Source: Agapanthus africanus
Lineage: Eukaryota; Streptophyta; Magnoliopsida; Asparagales; Amaryllidaceae
DNA: 64,000 bases
Direction of reading: 5' to 3'
Assembly (NCBI GenBank): GCA_030015575.1
Contig: CM057337.1
Coordinates: forward strand, 379,215,582 to 379,279,581
Positions 8,418 to 19,705 of the stretch are shown here, piece by piece; within the stretch, counting starts at the first letter, position 1, and every line of letters starts with the position of its first letter. The notes below the pieces were generated by a model. It saw nothing but the letters and a program-made list of their open reading frames with translations. It did no database searches and was not told the origin of the DNA. Position numbers and translations under genes: made by a program.

Positions 8418-9140
8418 TGAGATCAGGGAGGAGAATACTTGTGCATGGAATTCCTGGAATATTCTAAAGGAGAATGAGATTCTCTCTCAGCATTACTCCT
8501 CTGTATACACCATAGCACGATGGTATATCGAGGTGGAGCAGATACACCCTATATGATAAGGTGTGCTCTATGATGAGTACTACTGAGTTACCTTTTTCCT
8601 TTTGGGAGTTATGCGCTTGAGAAGCTGCATACCTATTGAATGGGGTTCGAATCAAATCAGTTGCCTACCATTTCATATGTGATATGGAAAGGGAAGAGCC
8701 CATATCTTAAGTTAGTTAAGATTTGGGGTTGCCCGGCCTATGTCTAAAAGCAAAATCCGGACAAGCTCGAGGCAAGGCCTGTAATGTAGAACTGGAAAGG
8801 TTCCAGCTATACAAACTACAACAGATGATTTGATAGAACCAAAGGATTCAGTAGATTCCAACGAACCTCAGCCTCTCCGCCGATCTAGTAGGGTTCCTCA
8901 CCCACCTGAGAGATACTTCGGTTTCTCTATGACAGTGGGAGCGAGGATTGCATCATGAGATGATGACCCAACTAGTTTCGAGCTGGCCATCAGGAGTGAG
9001 ACTCCGTAAGAATGGCTGGATGTTTAGTAATCTGAGATGGAATCCTTATACACCAACAAAGTATGGACTTTGGCTGCTATATCTGAAGGGTTAAATCCCC
9101 ATCAGGAGCAAGTATATCTTGAGAAGATTGCTTGGTGTAG

Positions 9141-9629
9141 ATGGAAAAGTTGAGACTTTCAAAGCTAGACTTGTTAAAGGTTTGCATCATTGATCAGATA
9201 TGGATCATAATGTTAAAACCTTTTCAAGTAACTATGCTTAAGTCCATCCAGATCCTACTTGCCACGGCTACATACCATGACTGCGATATCTGGTGGTTGG
9301 GTGTCTTGACTGCTTTTCTAAATGATGATTTAGAAGAGAGTGTCTATAAGTGCACAGCTAGAGGGCTTCGTAGACAGTGGGAGCAGCGGAAACGTGTGCA
9401 AGATGCTTTATAGGATAAAGCAGGCATCGCGGAGTTGGAACATCTGTTTTGATGGATTAGTCAAAGAAGTTGACATCATCAAAATGGTAGATGAACCTTG
9501 TATAAACAAGAAGGTAGTAGGGAATATGGTGACGATCCTCGTAGAGTACGTAGATGACATACTCTTGATAGGGAAGGAGTTTCCTATGCTACGCTCGATC
9601 AATCTCCGCATATCACAATGATTCTCCAT
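9141..9629 (+). pseudogene. A1 reverse transcriptase fragments
   Basis: Two overlapping frames hold recognisable copia reverse transcriptase: TAFLNDDLEESVY in the first, then KQASRSWN and the active-site motif YVDDILLIG in the second. The Asp-Asp pair is intact. Stops lie on both sides and the thumb region is missing. Confidence 0.88.
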
Positions 9630-10200
9630 ATAGGATCAGAGTGATACCTCCTAAATCCTGAGTTTTGGATTTATGAGATAGATCTAAATGGATGTTAGGA
9701 TACTCACTAGATGTAGTGAGACGGTATCAACCGATCCTGGGGAGAATCACTGGAAGTGTTCCAGGGTGATAAAGACGACTGAGTGTCAGTCACAGGCATT
9801 GTCTTTACCCTCAGTAAAGGGACGGTATGTTGGAAGAGTTCCAAGCTAGATACCGTGGCATACTAGACGATAAAGGCAGGATACATCGCTACTTAAGATG
9901 CTACCAAAGAGGCTGTTTGGATGTATATTGGTTCATGAGATGAACTATGTTCCTCTCATTGTGAGACAATGGAGTTGTGGCTTATGCCAAGGAACGTCCG
10001 TCCCATCAGTGATCCAGACATATTCTAAGGCAGTATCACCTGATCATGGAGATAGTTGATCTCCAGGGAGATCGAGGTTTGGAGAGTAGACTCAGAGGAC
10101 AACACAGCGGATCCACTCACGAAAGGCCTTTTCCCGGAGAGAGATTTTTTATGGGATGGTTGAGTATGAGATACTACAACCACTGCTACAGATGGCCCTA

Positions 10201-10215
10201 GTGCAAGTGGGAGAT
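10201..10215 (+). other. A1 polypurine tract
   Basis: GTGCAAGTGGGAGAT directly precedes the 3' LTR. The purine core AAGTGGGAGA is the plus-strand primer site and is identical in A2, A3, B1 and B2. Confidence 0.88.
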
Positions 10216-12433
10216 TGTTAGTTATATGTATGCCCTAGAGGCCATTACTGTACATTGGATGTATATTGTAGTGGATGCTGGGACATATATAGGGAGGACT
10301 TTCTTGCTCGACATGATAGTATGCTATCTGGTTGCTCTTTACCTTAACGTGTATACTGATTGTCTCTCTGTTACATGTTGGTAAAGCCCTTAGGATGTGT
10401 GCTTGACTACCTGGACTATGATGCGGATCATACTAGTGGGGACATGGTAGTCCATAAGTACATCCTTCAAAGTCCCTAGTCGTGGGTGTATCGAGACGGG
10501 GCATCGATATACCAGAGTAGACTAGCGTGTACCTTCTCGACCCATACAGATGGGCGATGGATGATCCCATATCCATTGGTGTTTGACATCAGAGATGATA
10601 TACGGGTGCTCAGTAGAGACTGGGTACACTGGACGGACTCGCCGAGAACTCCCAGATGGTATTATACCTCACGTCAGATGGCAGTTCTCTGGTGACACTG
10701 GTACAGAGTAGTCTGTTGACCCGAGATCGTCATAGAGTCTTGTGTGGTTCCCACTGTGCTTTGATTTCCATCTTACCACGTCCAAGAGGGCGTGCAAAAC
10801 GGTGGTTTTTGGGTACAGTCCCGAGTCACATGGAGGCAATGAGCGATAGGAGGGAATTCGTCTCTCCCGGTATAGGGAGTTGATGTTGCGCTGTGTTCGA
10901 TTGGCTATAACAGGAAATCCCTGGCCAGGGTTGCTGAGATTTACTGGTAAGTGTTACCAGTAGTTTCTCGAACAGTTATAGACCTCATATCGACACGACT
11001 TATCGAGCTATTGGGGTCTGACGTTTACCACCCCTAGGCGAGATATGCGACATATCAGACGATCAGACCGGACTGTACGGTAGTGTTACTGGTCGGATTC
11101 ACTGGAGTGTGAGCGGGCTTGCTCGTCGATCTTCAGATCGCTCAATACCCGGGTGGCCGTTACGTTTAGCAGATCGCTTGCGGCTTGTGGATGCTTGATA
11201 TGATCATCATCTGCTGCCGGCGTATTGACGAGTCTTTAGAGTCCTACACAGAGGTTTCCTGGCTCAAGCGAAACGAAATAGGAGCGCATATGAGATATGT
11301 GCGGGACCGAGAATAATACCAGTATGTGATACTGGATTCGATTCTCGTGATGTGACATTGATCGGTTATATGCGATATAGCCGGGTTATCGGATCAAGTG
11401 TTGATTCGATAAGTTGTTACTATAGATACCAGTCGGTTATGTGCGACATGACCGGATCATTGAATCAAGTGTTGATTTAATGATTTAATGTATAATTATA
11501 TATTTGATATATTACTTTGCATTAACTAGTGTCGGTTCACTTTAGACGGATTTTCTCACTTGGTTCATGCGCATTGCATATGCGATATGTTTTTGTGCAC
11601 TTGTATGTATCATGTTTGATGATGCATGCTAACTTGAGTTTGTGTAAAGATTAAACCATGGTTATTCAAATGGTTAGGGTTTTGTTTTTCATATCTATTT
11701 ATTTATTTATTTATTTATTTTCTTTTTGGAAAAAGGAATGAGAAGAATGGTGGCTTTCTTTGTTTGTAGTTGAAGATTCATGAACCTTTGACTTTGTCCA
11801 CCATTCTTATCTCATGCTTAACCTAACCATTTGATTTAACCCTAGTTCAATCTCTACACTTGACCATGGTTTAGATTATGATAAGTTTTGATTATTCTTT
11901 TCTTTTTCTAATTAACTTATCATAACTATTTTCCTTCTTCTTCTTCATTCTTGAAGTGAAGAAAACCAAGCTCCATCAATGGTGATTGTTGGAAAAGAGT
12001 GAGAAATCCAAAACTAAAGTCTACCCACTTCCTATTTCTTCATCCTCTACCTCTTGCCAAGTAGTAGAGTGTGTTTACTTCACAAGTTTCTTGACTTGGT
12101 GAAGTTGTGAGCTTGATCTAGCGATGCCTCGACGTAGATCATCTTCGGCATGGACATCGACGACCTAGCTCCCTTTTTCTCCGACGAAGTCGACTCTAGA
12201 GCCCGGATTTGATTTGGACAGCGGAGAGGACCTCGTTGCGGAGCCGTGGAGGTGGAGCACCGGATCTACAAAGGTTGTATTTCCGTATCTTTTAGTTAAG
12301 TGTTAACTAGTTAGCTTTTTCGCCTAGAAATCTAGCAAACGATCCGTAGTCGGGTCTCTCGGCACCCGTAAAATTATAATATGGCATGTTCGATGCCTTG
12401 TGAGACCTCATTAGGGTGCCTAGGAACCCTACA
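10216..12433 (+). repeat. A1 3' LTR (2218 bp)
   Basis: Starts TGTTAG and ends CCCTACA, matching the 5' LTR with scattered differences apart from 11816-11949. It is shorter mainly through fewer TTTA units (near 11695-11720) and indels in the divergent patch. Confidence 0.95.
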
Positions 12434-12438
12434 GATAG
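12434..12438. repeat. TSD of A1, right copy (GATAG)
   Basis: Identical to 1993-1997. The B1 LTR continues directly with CATACTATC. Confidence 0.93.
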
Positions 12439-12547
12439 CATACTATCATATCGAGTAAGACTGTCCTACTGGTATAGGTCCTCCCTTAATCATTGCAATC
12501 ACGTGCCTGCAATCCAATAATTAACTTTGAGGTCACTATATCCAACA
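12439..12547 (-). repeat. B1 3' LTR, part 2 (5' end of the LTR)
   Basis: On the minus strand this starts TGTTGGATATAGTG, like the B2 LTR start at 54313. With 82-1997 it makes a 2025-bp LTR. Confidence 0.92.
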
Positions 12548-12562
12548 ATCTCCCACTTGCAC
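12548..12562 (-). other. B1 polypurine tract
   Basis: Minus-strand GTGCAAGTGGGAGAT abuts the 3' LTR, the same tract as in family A. Confidence 0.88.
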
Positions 12563-15129
12563 TCAAGGCTAATTATTGCGATGTCGCATACTCACAGCCC
12601 GTATGATACCGAACACCCAACTACTCTACTAATCATTTTCACAAAGCCCGTTTGTGAAACTATTGCGTTCGAGGAATAGCCTCAGCTAGTGGATCCACAC
12701 TGATGTTTCTTTCTATGTCTCTCTTAATCTCAAGTTCGCGGAGAAAGCCATCTCCCGAATTGAGTAATACCTGTCTTAGAATATGTCTGGATATCTGATG
12801 GGACCTAGTTCATAAATGAACTCCAAATCCAGAAAACTTCTTAGACTGTATCGTCAATTGAATTTAATCAGAATTTTGCGTCACGCCTTCCTCAGTATCT
12901 GCTTGGACCACCTGTCCAAACTACTGCCCTTCGTCAGAGAGAAAACTATAACTCTGACAGTCACTTTGTCTTTTAGGTCACCTTGGAAGCCTGGAAAGAT
13001 AACCGTCTCCTGAAGGAGGCTGCCCTTATCAAATCCCTAGAACATCCACTTATGTTCTAAAACTGCTTCCGAACGTTTTTCCAGGATTGGATTAATATCG
13101 ACTTATTGCAGCTAGTACAAAAACAATATCTGGTGTGGTACTTGACCTCTCATGATTGACTCAATTGCCAAAGCAAGTGATATGCCAATCATGCACATCC
13201 CTCTCCCTTTTAGTCTGTAAGACACCTTTAGAGAGGTGATTCCATCACCTGCAGGTATACTACCGTGCCAGGAGTCGTCCATTCTAAAAGACCTTTAAAA
13301 TGCTGTCTAAGTACGCAGATTAGGAAACAACCCAAATCTAGATCTAATACCATAGATCCAGTTACCAGAATATCTGATATAATATCCATATCCTATGTGG
13401 AGAAACCTCTGTGCGACAACCACAGTATAACTGATTGTAGTATAGGATTTCACTTCCTACTCTGTGTATGACATCCATATACCAGGAAATCACACCCTAC
13501 TACCTTCGTAACATATCCATCCCCTATTCTAATGAAGTCAAACCTATGACTGTCACATCAGAAATGGATGATCTATCTCCGCTATATCTGCTTTAATCTA
13601 TAAATAGACATAAGCTACTTGTCCACTATACTTCCGCTGCTCCCACTGACTACGACAACCCTCTGGAAGAGTCTTATATATGTGCACTTCTAAAGCTAGT
13701 TTAGAACGACGCTATACTCATCCTCATGCCGGATCTCATAGTCTGGAACAGCAGTAATGGCAAGTCTGGGTAAACAAGAACCTCCCTGTCACCGTCTTTG
13801 AGCATACCGAAGTACCTCTCGAGTGCCTGAGGTTACCCACCATATCTGCGGGGTGGCTAATGAAATGTCAATCTTGATTGAATCTTTAGGTCCTCATTAA
13901 ATTTTCAGTAATCGTTTGCGGTTCTAGAATCACTTCCAGTTCTACCATACTCGCTCTACTGTTTTCTGAAAAAGTCCATTTTACTAAAACTGTGGCGAGT
14001 CAAGAACAATATCACTATTGATTTTCCAGATGGTAAAAAGTCAACCCTCGTCATAGCCCGGGTCAACCCACAAGCTATTATTACAGAAACGTGCCATGAG
14101 TTATTCAGAGTCTGGTTTTAAACATAAGCCGGACAACTCTATATACCTTAACATAATTAAGATATGATCCATTCTATATACAATATAGAAACAGAGGCAC
14201 TGAATTAATTGGAACCAGAATCAAATCATGCAACTGTGTCCGGTGCATGTCAACTAAATGGAGAGAGGCTGATCAGCATTACTCAACTTAGGAGTGCATC
14301 CAATTATGAGTAATCTGAAAGAGAAATAAGTATCTCAAAACCATTACTATCAACTGAATACCATACACAAGTATCTACATTTTCGATCACCTTGAAGAAA
14401 CCCGATACTTGCGACACCTGGTTCTCTACTTTATTCTTATACCTATAACTTCCCAAAACTTAGACTTCGTATTTCTACGAAACACATGTCTAAAAATTGA
14501 GAAGTCACAAGTAAACAGAATATAGTATAAGGACACACCCCTCTGTCCTAATGGACACTCGACAACATACAATACTTTGTATAAGTCCCCTGAGTTGAAT
14601 AACTCATAGCTGTGCGTCATAGGTTGAAAACTGTATTATGGTTATGAAGAATTACACCGCTGTTTAATGCTACTTACCTAACCATCAACTGATATAGATA
14701 AATGTCATAGACATAATTTTAAAAAGTTATATCTCACTTTATTAAAATAAACGTACAGATATATCAATTTGAAATTGGTGCATAACAACGGATATTCAAA
14801 ACCAAATATTTGCCGTCTGGCAAAAACCCAGGTGATTTCCTCAAATATCACCAATTACAACAAATTCCGATATAATGAGGATGATCACCTAATTCCCAAT
14901 AACTTACTCCCACGCATCATCTGTAAACCCATACAGATGTGAGAATCATACCTGGTAAATACATACCGTGGAGCAAGGGGTAATTGGGAAATCAGTTTTC
15001 TATTAACAATACACAGTGAAACTGAAATATGTAAATGTTTCGAAGGGGTATCCAGGTATTCCTAGTAATGCCTCTTCCACTATCTAGATTCATGACTGTA
15101 ACCGTATAATTCCTTGCCATCTCTCCAAA

Positions 15130-15470
15130 TCCTTTTATATGTCTTTATTCATTACCTTCTGTACACCCCATTATGCTAAGTGGTTTTCTTCCTTCCCTAC
15201 CGTTCGGCACCATCCTATGGATTGGAAGAAGACTATCAATAAGCATAATAGGTGTACTCTCCTAATCCTAGGAGTACTTGTAATTTGAGAGAAGCTAATT
15301 ATAAAAGACAACTGAATAAATCTTATTCCTATTTCTCCTGAACCAGAATCCATCCTCGAACTGGAACAAGTTCCTTCGAATTGTATATAACCATACGATG
15401 GAGTATCCAATAACTGTGGATCTTCATAGTGATACGGGGTGTTTTGGAGAAATACAAAGGTGAAGTAGGA
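15130..15470 (-). pseudogene. B1 protease-like segment, second copy
   Basis: The longest open piece (15171-15410, 79 codons) contains SSSRMDSGSGEIGI. It aligns with SSTSWVFDTGSGSQIC of family A, so Asp-Ser-Gly is taken as the aspartic protease active site. This is the downstream unit of a tandem duplication with a period near 400 bp, also present in B2. The residues after the motif do not match well, so the call is moderate. Confidence 0.6.
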
Positions 15471-15539
15471 GTGGCGATGAAATACGTGGTTTGGTCGTGA
15501 ATGATAGCAGTTGCAATTTACTTTGCCCTCTTCCTGATC

Positions 15540-15930
15540 CCTTTATTTGTCTTTACTTAATACCTTCTGTACACCACACTTAGGCTAATTGGTTTTCTTC
15601 ATTCCCTACCTTTCGGCACTTGCCTCTGGTTTGGAAGAAGACTATCCAATAAGCATAATAGGTGTACCCTTTTCCTAATCCTAGGAGCCCTCACAACCTG
15701 AGAGAAGGAAAAGGAAAAGACAACTGAATGGTCCTATTCAATCTCTCCAGAACCAGAATCCATCCTCGAATCTGGAAAAGGTTCCTTCGAGTTCGTATAT
15801 AACCATACGATGGATTTATCCAATGGAAGTGGATATTCGTAGTGATACGGGGTGTTCTGGAGAAAAGCAAAGGGTAAAAGAAGGAGTGGCAATGATGTAT
15901 GCAACTCAGAAAATCCAAAAGCCAATGTTT
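15540..15930 (-). pseudogene. B1 protease-like segment, first copy
   Basis: Upstream unit of the duplication. The open piece 15734-15925 (63 codons) ends in DSRMDSGSGEIE and a stop. Both units keep Asp-Ser-Gly-Ser-Gly in B1; in B2 the first reads VSGSG and the second DPGSG. Confidence 0.6.
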
Positions 15931-15982
15931 TAAGAAAGTTCGGTTAACTTGGTCACTGAGTCATACTCAAGGGTCGGGTCAT

Positions 15983-17475
15983 GGTTGCTGCCAAAGAAAG
16001 AGAGAGAGAGAGAAAAGAAACACTCTGCGTGCACTCTAACCTAGATCAGAATGGTTAATCATTTCATCTAATCAGGATGGCTCCCACTATAACCTCAAAT
16101 TCTCCTCCAAACCTGAAAGAAGAATTAGTTAGGATCACCCGAGGAGTAAACCAACTCATCAGTGGGAATCGGGATCCAACTATCATCGTATGATAACATG
16201 ATGGAATCCACTCAAGTTATCACACTCCAGAAGGTATGCGAATTCCTGTCAAGTTTCAGTTTCTTTAGAAACTCCCGATGTGAGTTTTTACCCCTAGGAC
16301 CCAAGTGACCTTAACGGAGTCAACAAATCAAAAGGTCTTATTCAAGTTCGACCCAACATTATATTGATTACATTAAATCTTCCCACACGAGCCCTTGACG
16401 GAGTCAACAAAGACGCTCGACTGTCCTAACCAATCGCATATCTATGCTACAAACAAGCACAACTCAGCTACCGTACACTACGCCTTGACAGAGTCGACAA
16501 ACGCAGCACGAATACTAAGTAATACTAATCTGAAATGACGAAGGGCTACGGCTAGTTTTTGGCGAAAAACCTTTAACGTAATGAACTTGATATCGTTGAA
16601 GGAACTGGATAACTTTTTACAAATATATAGTGGCGAAAACCTATGCTAAAGAGGTCACTCCCGGTGAAGGGGTCTCGACTCTTTTCCCGTAGAATGAGGT
16701 GCAGGATAATCCAACTGAATACCGTAATGCAAAGCAAAAAAGTAATCGACTATAGTGAAATTATTACCCTGACGCAAACTTCTGTCCAAGGGGTCACTCC
16801 CGATGAAGGGATCTCGGCCCTTGCCTCATCAAATGAGGTGCTGGATATTCATAACCGAATACCACTGTGCCAAACAAAATAGAACGTCCTTACAATAACT
16901 GTTGTTTGAAAAATGTTCCAACAACATCCAACATGTTTATTTTCCTTGCATTGATCCGAATCAACGCAGTCCCATCAATTAATCACACCAAAAGGAACGA
17001 AAATATGATGTACGTATATGCCATCCGCATTCGCCACTGGGTCCCATCATCACCCGTTAGGTTACTTAACTAACGACAGAGCGGGGACTGGACTAGCGCG
17101 GGTGTAAAAAATATACAACATCTACTAGTATATATATCAATATATAATAATCGCTCAACGTGTGATAAATGCAACATCACAGAAAAGTAATAAGCATCAC
17201 AGAACAATACAGATAATCTGGGAGCCCCGGGTTTCCTTTAAGCCGCAACTGAAACCCAACGTTCCCCTGGTCGTGTGGATAGCCTGTGCAATGAAAACCT
17301 AGACCCCTACGGATGCGGCAAGTTACCTGCCAAAACCATAAGCGATGCAGCCACTTCAGCAAAGTGAATGGGCCACCCAGCACTTCACGGAATCCGGCAA
17401 CTTGAGCACCCTACCTTGGGTCAACCTATACCCCCTACGAGTGCGGCGAATAGCCTGCCAATTCTACAGTGAAGC
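15983..17475 (-). ncRNA. B1 structured leader, pol-proximal part
   Basis: On the minus strand this is the leader half next to pol. It holds a (GA)n-rich stretch (pyrimidine in element sense) at 15995-16018, the three-hairpin block (about 16303-16508; stem I reads CTGCG / CGTAG with one G-T pair) and the duplicated three-stem module (16642-16735, 16780-16877). No gag was recognised. A2 cuts the leader at 17475 and it resumes at 35999. Confidence 0.55.
17471..17475. repeat. TSD of A2, left copy (GAAGC)
   Basis: GAAGC precedes the first A2 LTR and recurs at 35994-35998 after the third. No such repeat surrounds the middle LTR. Confidence 0.92.
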
Positions 17476-19691
17476 TGCTGGTTATATGTATGCCCTAGAG
17501 GCCATTATTGTACATTGGATGTATATTGTAGTGGATGCTGCGACATATATAGGTAGGACTTTCTTGCTCGACATGATAGTACGCTATCTGGTTGCTCTTT
17601 ATCTTAACATGTATACCTTCTGTCTCTCTGTTACATGCTGATAAAGCCCTTAGGATGTGTACTCGACTCCCAGGACTATGATGTAGATCATATTAGTGGG
17701 GCCTGGGAAGTCAATGAGTACATCCTTCAATGTTCCTAGTCGTGGGAATATCGAGATGGGGCATCGATATTCCAGAGTAGACTAGCGTATATCTTCTCGA
17801 CCCATGTGATGGGCGATGGATGATCCCATATCCATTGGTGTTTGACATCAGAGATGGTATGCGGGTGCTCAGTGGAGACTGGGTACACTGAACAGACTCA
17901 CCGAGAACTCCCAGATGGTATTATACCTCACGTCAGATGGCAGTTCTCTGGTGACACTGGTACAGCTTAGTCTGTTGACCCGAGATCGTCATAGAGTTTT
18001 ATGTGTCTCCCACTGTGCTTTGATTTCCACCCTACCACGGCTCTACAGAGTTGTGCAAATAGGTGGTTTTTGGGTACAGTCCCGATTCACATGGAGGCAA
18101 TGAGCGATAGGAGGGGATTCTTCTCTCCCGGTATTGGGGGTTGATGTTGCGCTATGCTCGACTGGCCATAACTGGAAATCCATGGCCAAGGTTGCAGTGA
18201 TATACTGGTAAGAGTTATCAGTAGTTTCATGCTATGTTATGGACCATACATCGGCATGACTTATCGATCTACTGGGGTCTGACGTTTACCACCCCTAGGC
18301 GAGATATGCGACATATCAGACGAACATAACGGACTGTACGGTAAGTGTTACTGGTTGGATTCACAGGAATGTGAGCGGGCTTGCTCGTTGATCTTCTGAT
18401 CGCTCAATTCCCGGGGGGCCGTTACGTTAAGCAGACCGCTTGCGGCTTGTGGGTGTTTGATATGATCATCACCTGCTGCCGGCGTATTGACGAGTCTTTA
18501 GAGTCCTACACAGGGGTTTCCTGGCTCAAGCGAAACGAAATAGGAGCGCATATGAGATATGTGCGGGACCGAGAATAATAACAGAATGTGATACTGTATT
18601 CTATTCTCCCAATTTGTATCATTGGACGGTTATATATGATATAGCCGGGTTACCGAATCAAGTGTTGATTCGATACATTGATACACTTGATATTAGTCGG
18701 TTGTATGCGATATGACCGGATCATTAAATCAAGTGTTGATTTAATGATTTAATGTATAATTATATATTTGATATATTATTTTACATTAACTAGTATTTGT
18801 TCACTTAAGATGGATTTTCTCACTTGATGTGCACATTGTATATATGATATAGTTTTGTGCACTTGATTGTATCATGTTTGATGATACATGCTAACTTGGG
18901 TGTATGTTTGATTTAAACCATGTTTAGGTTAATGGTTAGGGTTTTGTTATCTTTTCTTAATTATTTATTTTATTCATTTATTTTTGGGCAAGAAATAAAA
19001 TGGTGGCTTCTTTTGTATTTTACTTGAAGCTTCATGAAGCTTTGACCATTTTGTTTCTATCCTAAACCTAACCATTCACCTAAACCCTAGTTTAGTCTGT
19101 ACACTAGTTAAACTCACCCATGGTTGCATTATGATATCCATCACTTGATTTTCTTTTTGGAGATAATTCATTTATTCATTTTCTGTTTCTTCTTCTTCTT
19201 CTTCTTCATGAAGAGAAGAAACCATTGCTAGAAATTTCTAAGTGATGATTCCAAGTGAGAAATCCAAATCCAAAGTGAACCCACATCCTATTTCTTCATC
19301 CTCTACCACTTGCCATGTAGTAGAGTGTGTTATCTTCACAAGTTTCATGACCTAGTGAAGGTGGAGCTTGAGTTTGAGTCGCCTCGACGTAGATCATCTT
19401 CGGCATCGAAGTCAACGACCTAGCCCGCCCGTTTTTCCGATGAAACCGACGCTAGAGTCCAGGATTCGGATGATCACAGCGGAGGGACGTCAACACGGAG
19501 CTAGAGAAGTAGAGGACCGGATCTACAAAGGTTGTAGTTACTTTCACTTGTAGCTAAAGCAGTTTACTTACTTGTTTCGCCTTACCTCTAGTTAACGATC
19601 TAGTATAGGGTTCTTTGGCACATGGAAAAAAATTGATTTTGGAATGGTTGATCAGTTGTAGAACCTCATTTGTGTGCCTAAGAATCCTACA
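17476..19691 (+). repeat. A2 LTR 1 (2216 bp)
   Basis: Begins TGCTGGTTATATG (two changes from TGTTAG) and ends CCTACA. The hairpin array is present near 18550-18900; one stem is perfect here (CATTAAATCAA / TTGATTTAATG around GTG). Confidence 0.93.
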
Positions 19692-19692
19692 G

Positions 19693-19705
19693 TGGTATAA
19701 GAGCC
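19693..19705 (+). other. A2 primer binding site 1 (mutated)
   Basis: TGGTATAAGAGCC differs by C to A from the initiator tRNA-Met complement; PBS 2 at 27833 is intact. Confidence 0.85.

Larger units (their letters stand above)
7449..10190 (+). pseudogene. A1 pol remnant: protease, integrase, reverse transcriptase, RNase H
   Basis: Domain order is that of copia pol. Protease is about 7449-7706, a pre-integrase HCRLGH zinc-binding segment 7931-8122, integrase core 8160-8560, integrase C-terminal part and linker to about 8990 (including the short motif HPPERYFGFS), reverse transcriptase 9060-9640, and RNase H 9640-10180 ending in ADPLTKG. The reading frame changes repeatedly and stops occur in every domain. 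The region between reverse transcriptase and RNase H is shortened compared with intact copia pol, and the start codon expected near 7432 is ATA. It cannot make a polyprotein. Many defects are shared with A2 and A3, so they predate these insertions. Confidence 0.9.
1998..12433 (+). mobile_element. A1: full-length family A copia element with dead pol
   Basis: This 10.4-kb insertion has LTRs 1998-4258 and 10216-12433, primer binding site 4260-4272, leader 4273-7440, broken pol 7449-10190 and polypurine tract 10201-10215. GATAG flanks both ends. The LTRs are nearly identical outside one divergent patch, so the insertion is fairly recent. Pol shares the Asp-Thr-Arg-Ser protease defect and a lost start codon (ATA for ATG) with A3, placing A1 and A3 in one subfamily apart from A2. 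No gag is recognisable. Confidence 0.95.
12563..15982 (-). pseudogene. B1 pol remnant with duplicated protease segment
   Basis: Read right to left: a start-like ATG at 15982-15980 after a pyrimidine tract, two protease-like segments (15540-15930 and 15130-15470), a decayed pre-integrase and integrase stretch (about 13700-15100), reverse transcriptase (about 13140-13680) with YMDVIHRVG where the Tyr-X-Asp-Asp active site should be, and RNase H ending near 12668-12700 in a degenerate DPL motif. Stops and frameshifts are everywhere. B2 has the same layout, so B1 is placed by alignment to it as well as by motif. Only the protease, reverse transcriptase and RNase H ends were recognised directly; the integrase limits are approximate. 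Confidence 0.8.

Noticed and set aside
1998..12433. Assembly duplication of 2.2-kb blocks
   Set aside because: The repeated blocks are LTRs with TG...CA ends, primer binding site, polypurine tract and matching TSDs.
1..12562. Tandem shared-LTR array of family B at the left edge
   Set aside because: Leader-like sequence at 1-81 next to a 3' LTR suggested this, but GGTGG at 77-81 and 49206-49210 shows that the leader belongs to C1, into which B1 inserted.
19368..19553. ORFs near the LTR 3' end (also 27508-27702, 35670-35855, 51596-51835)
   Set aside because: Similar DNA in each LTR, but frames shift between A1, A2 and A4 and no domain is recognised. Possibly transcribed, but not supported as genes.
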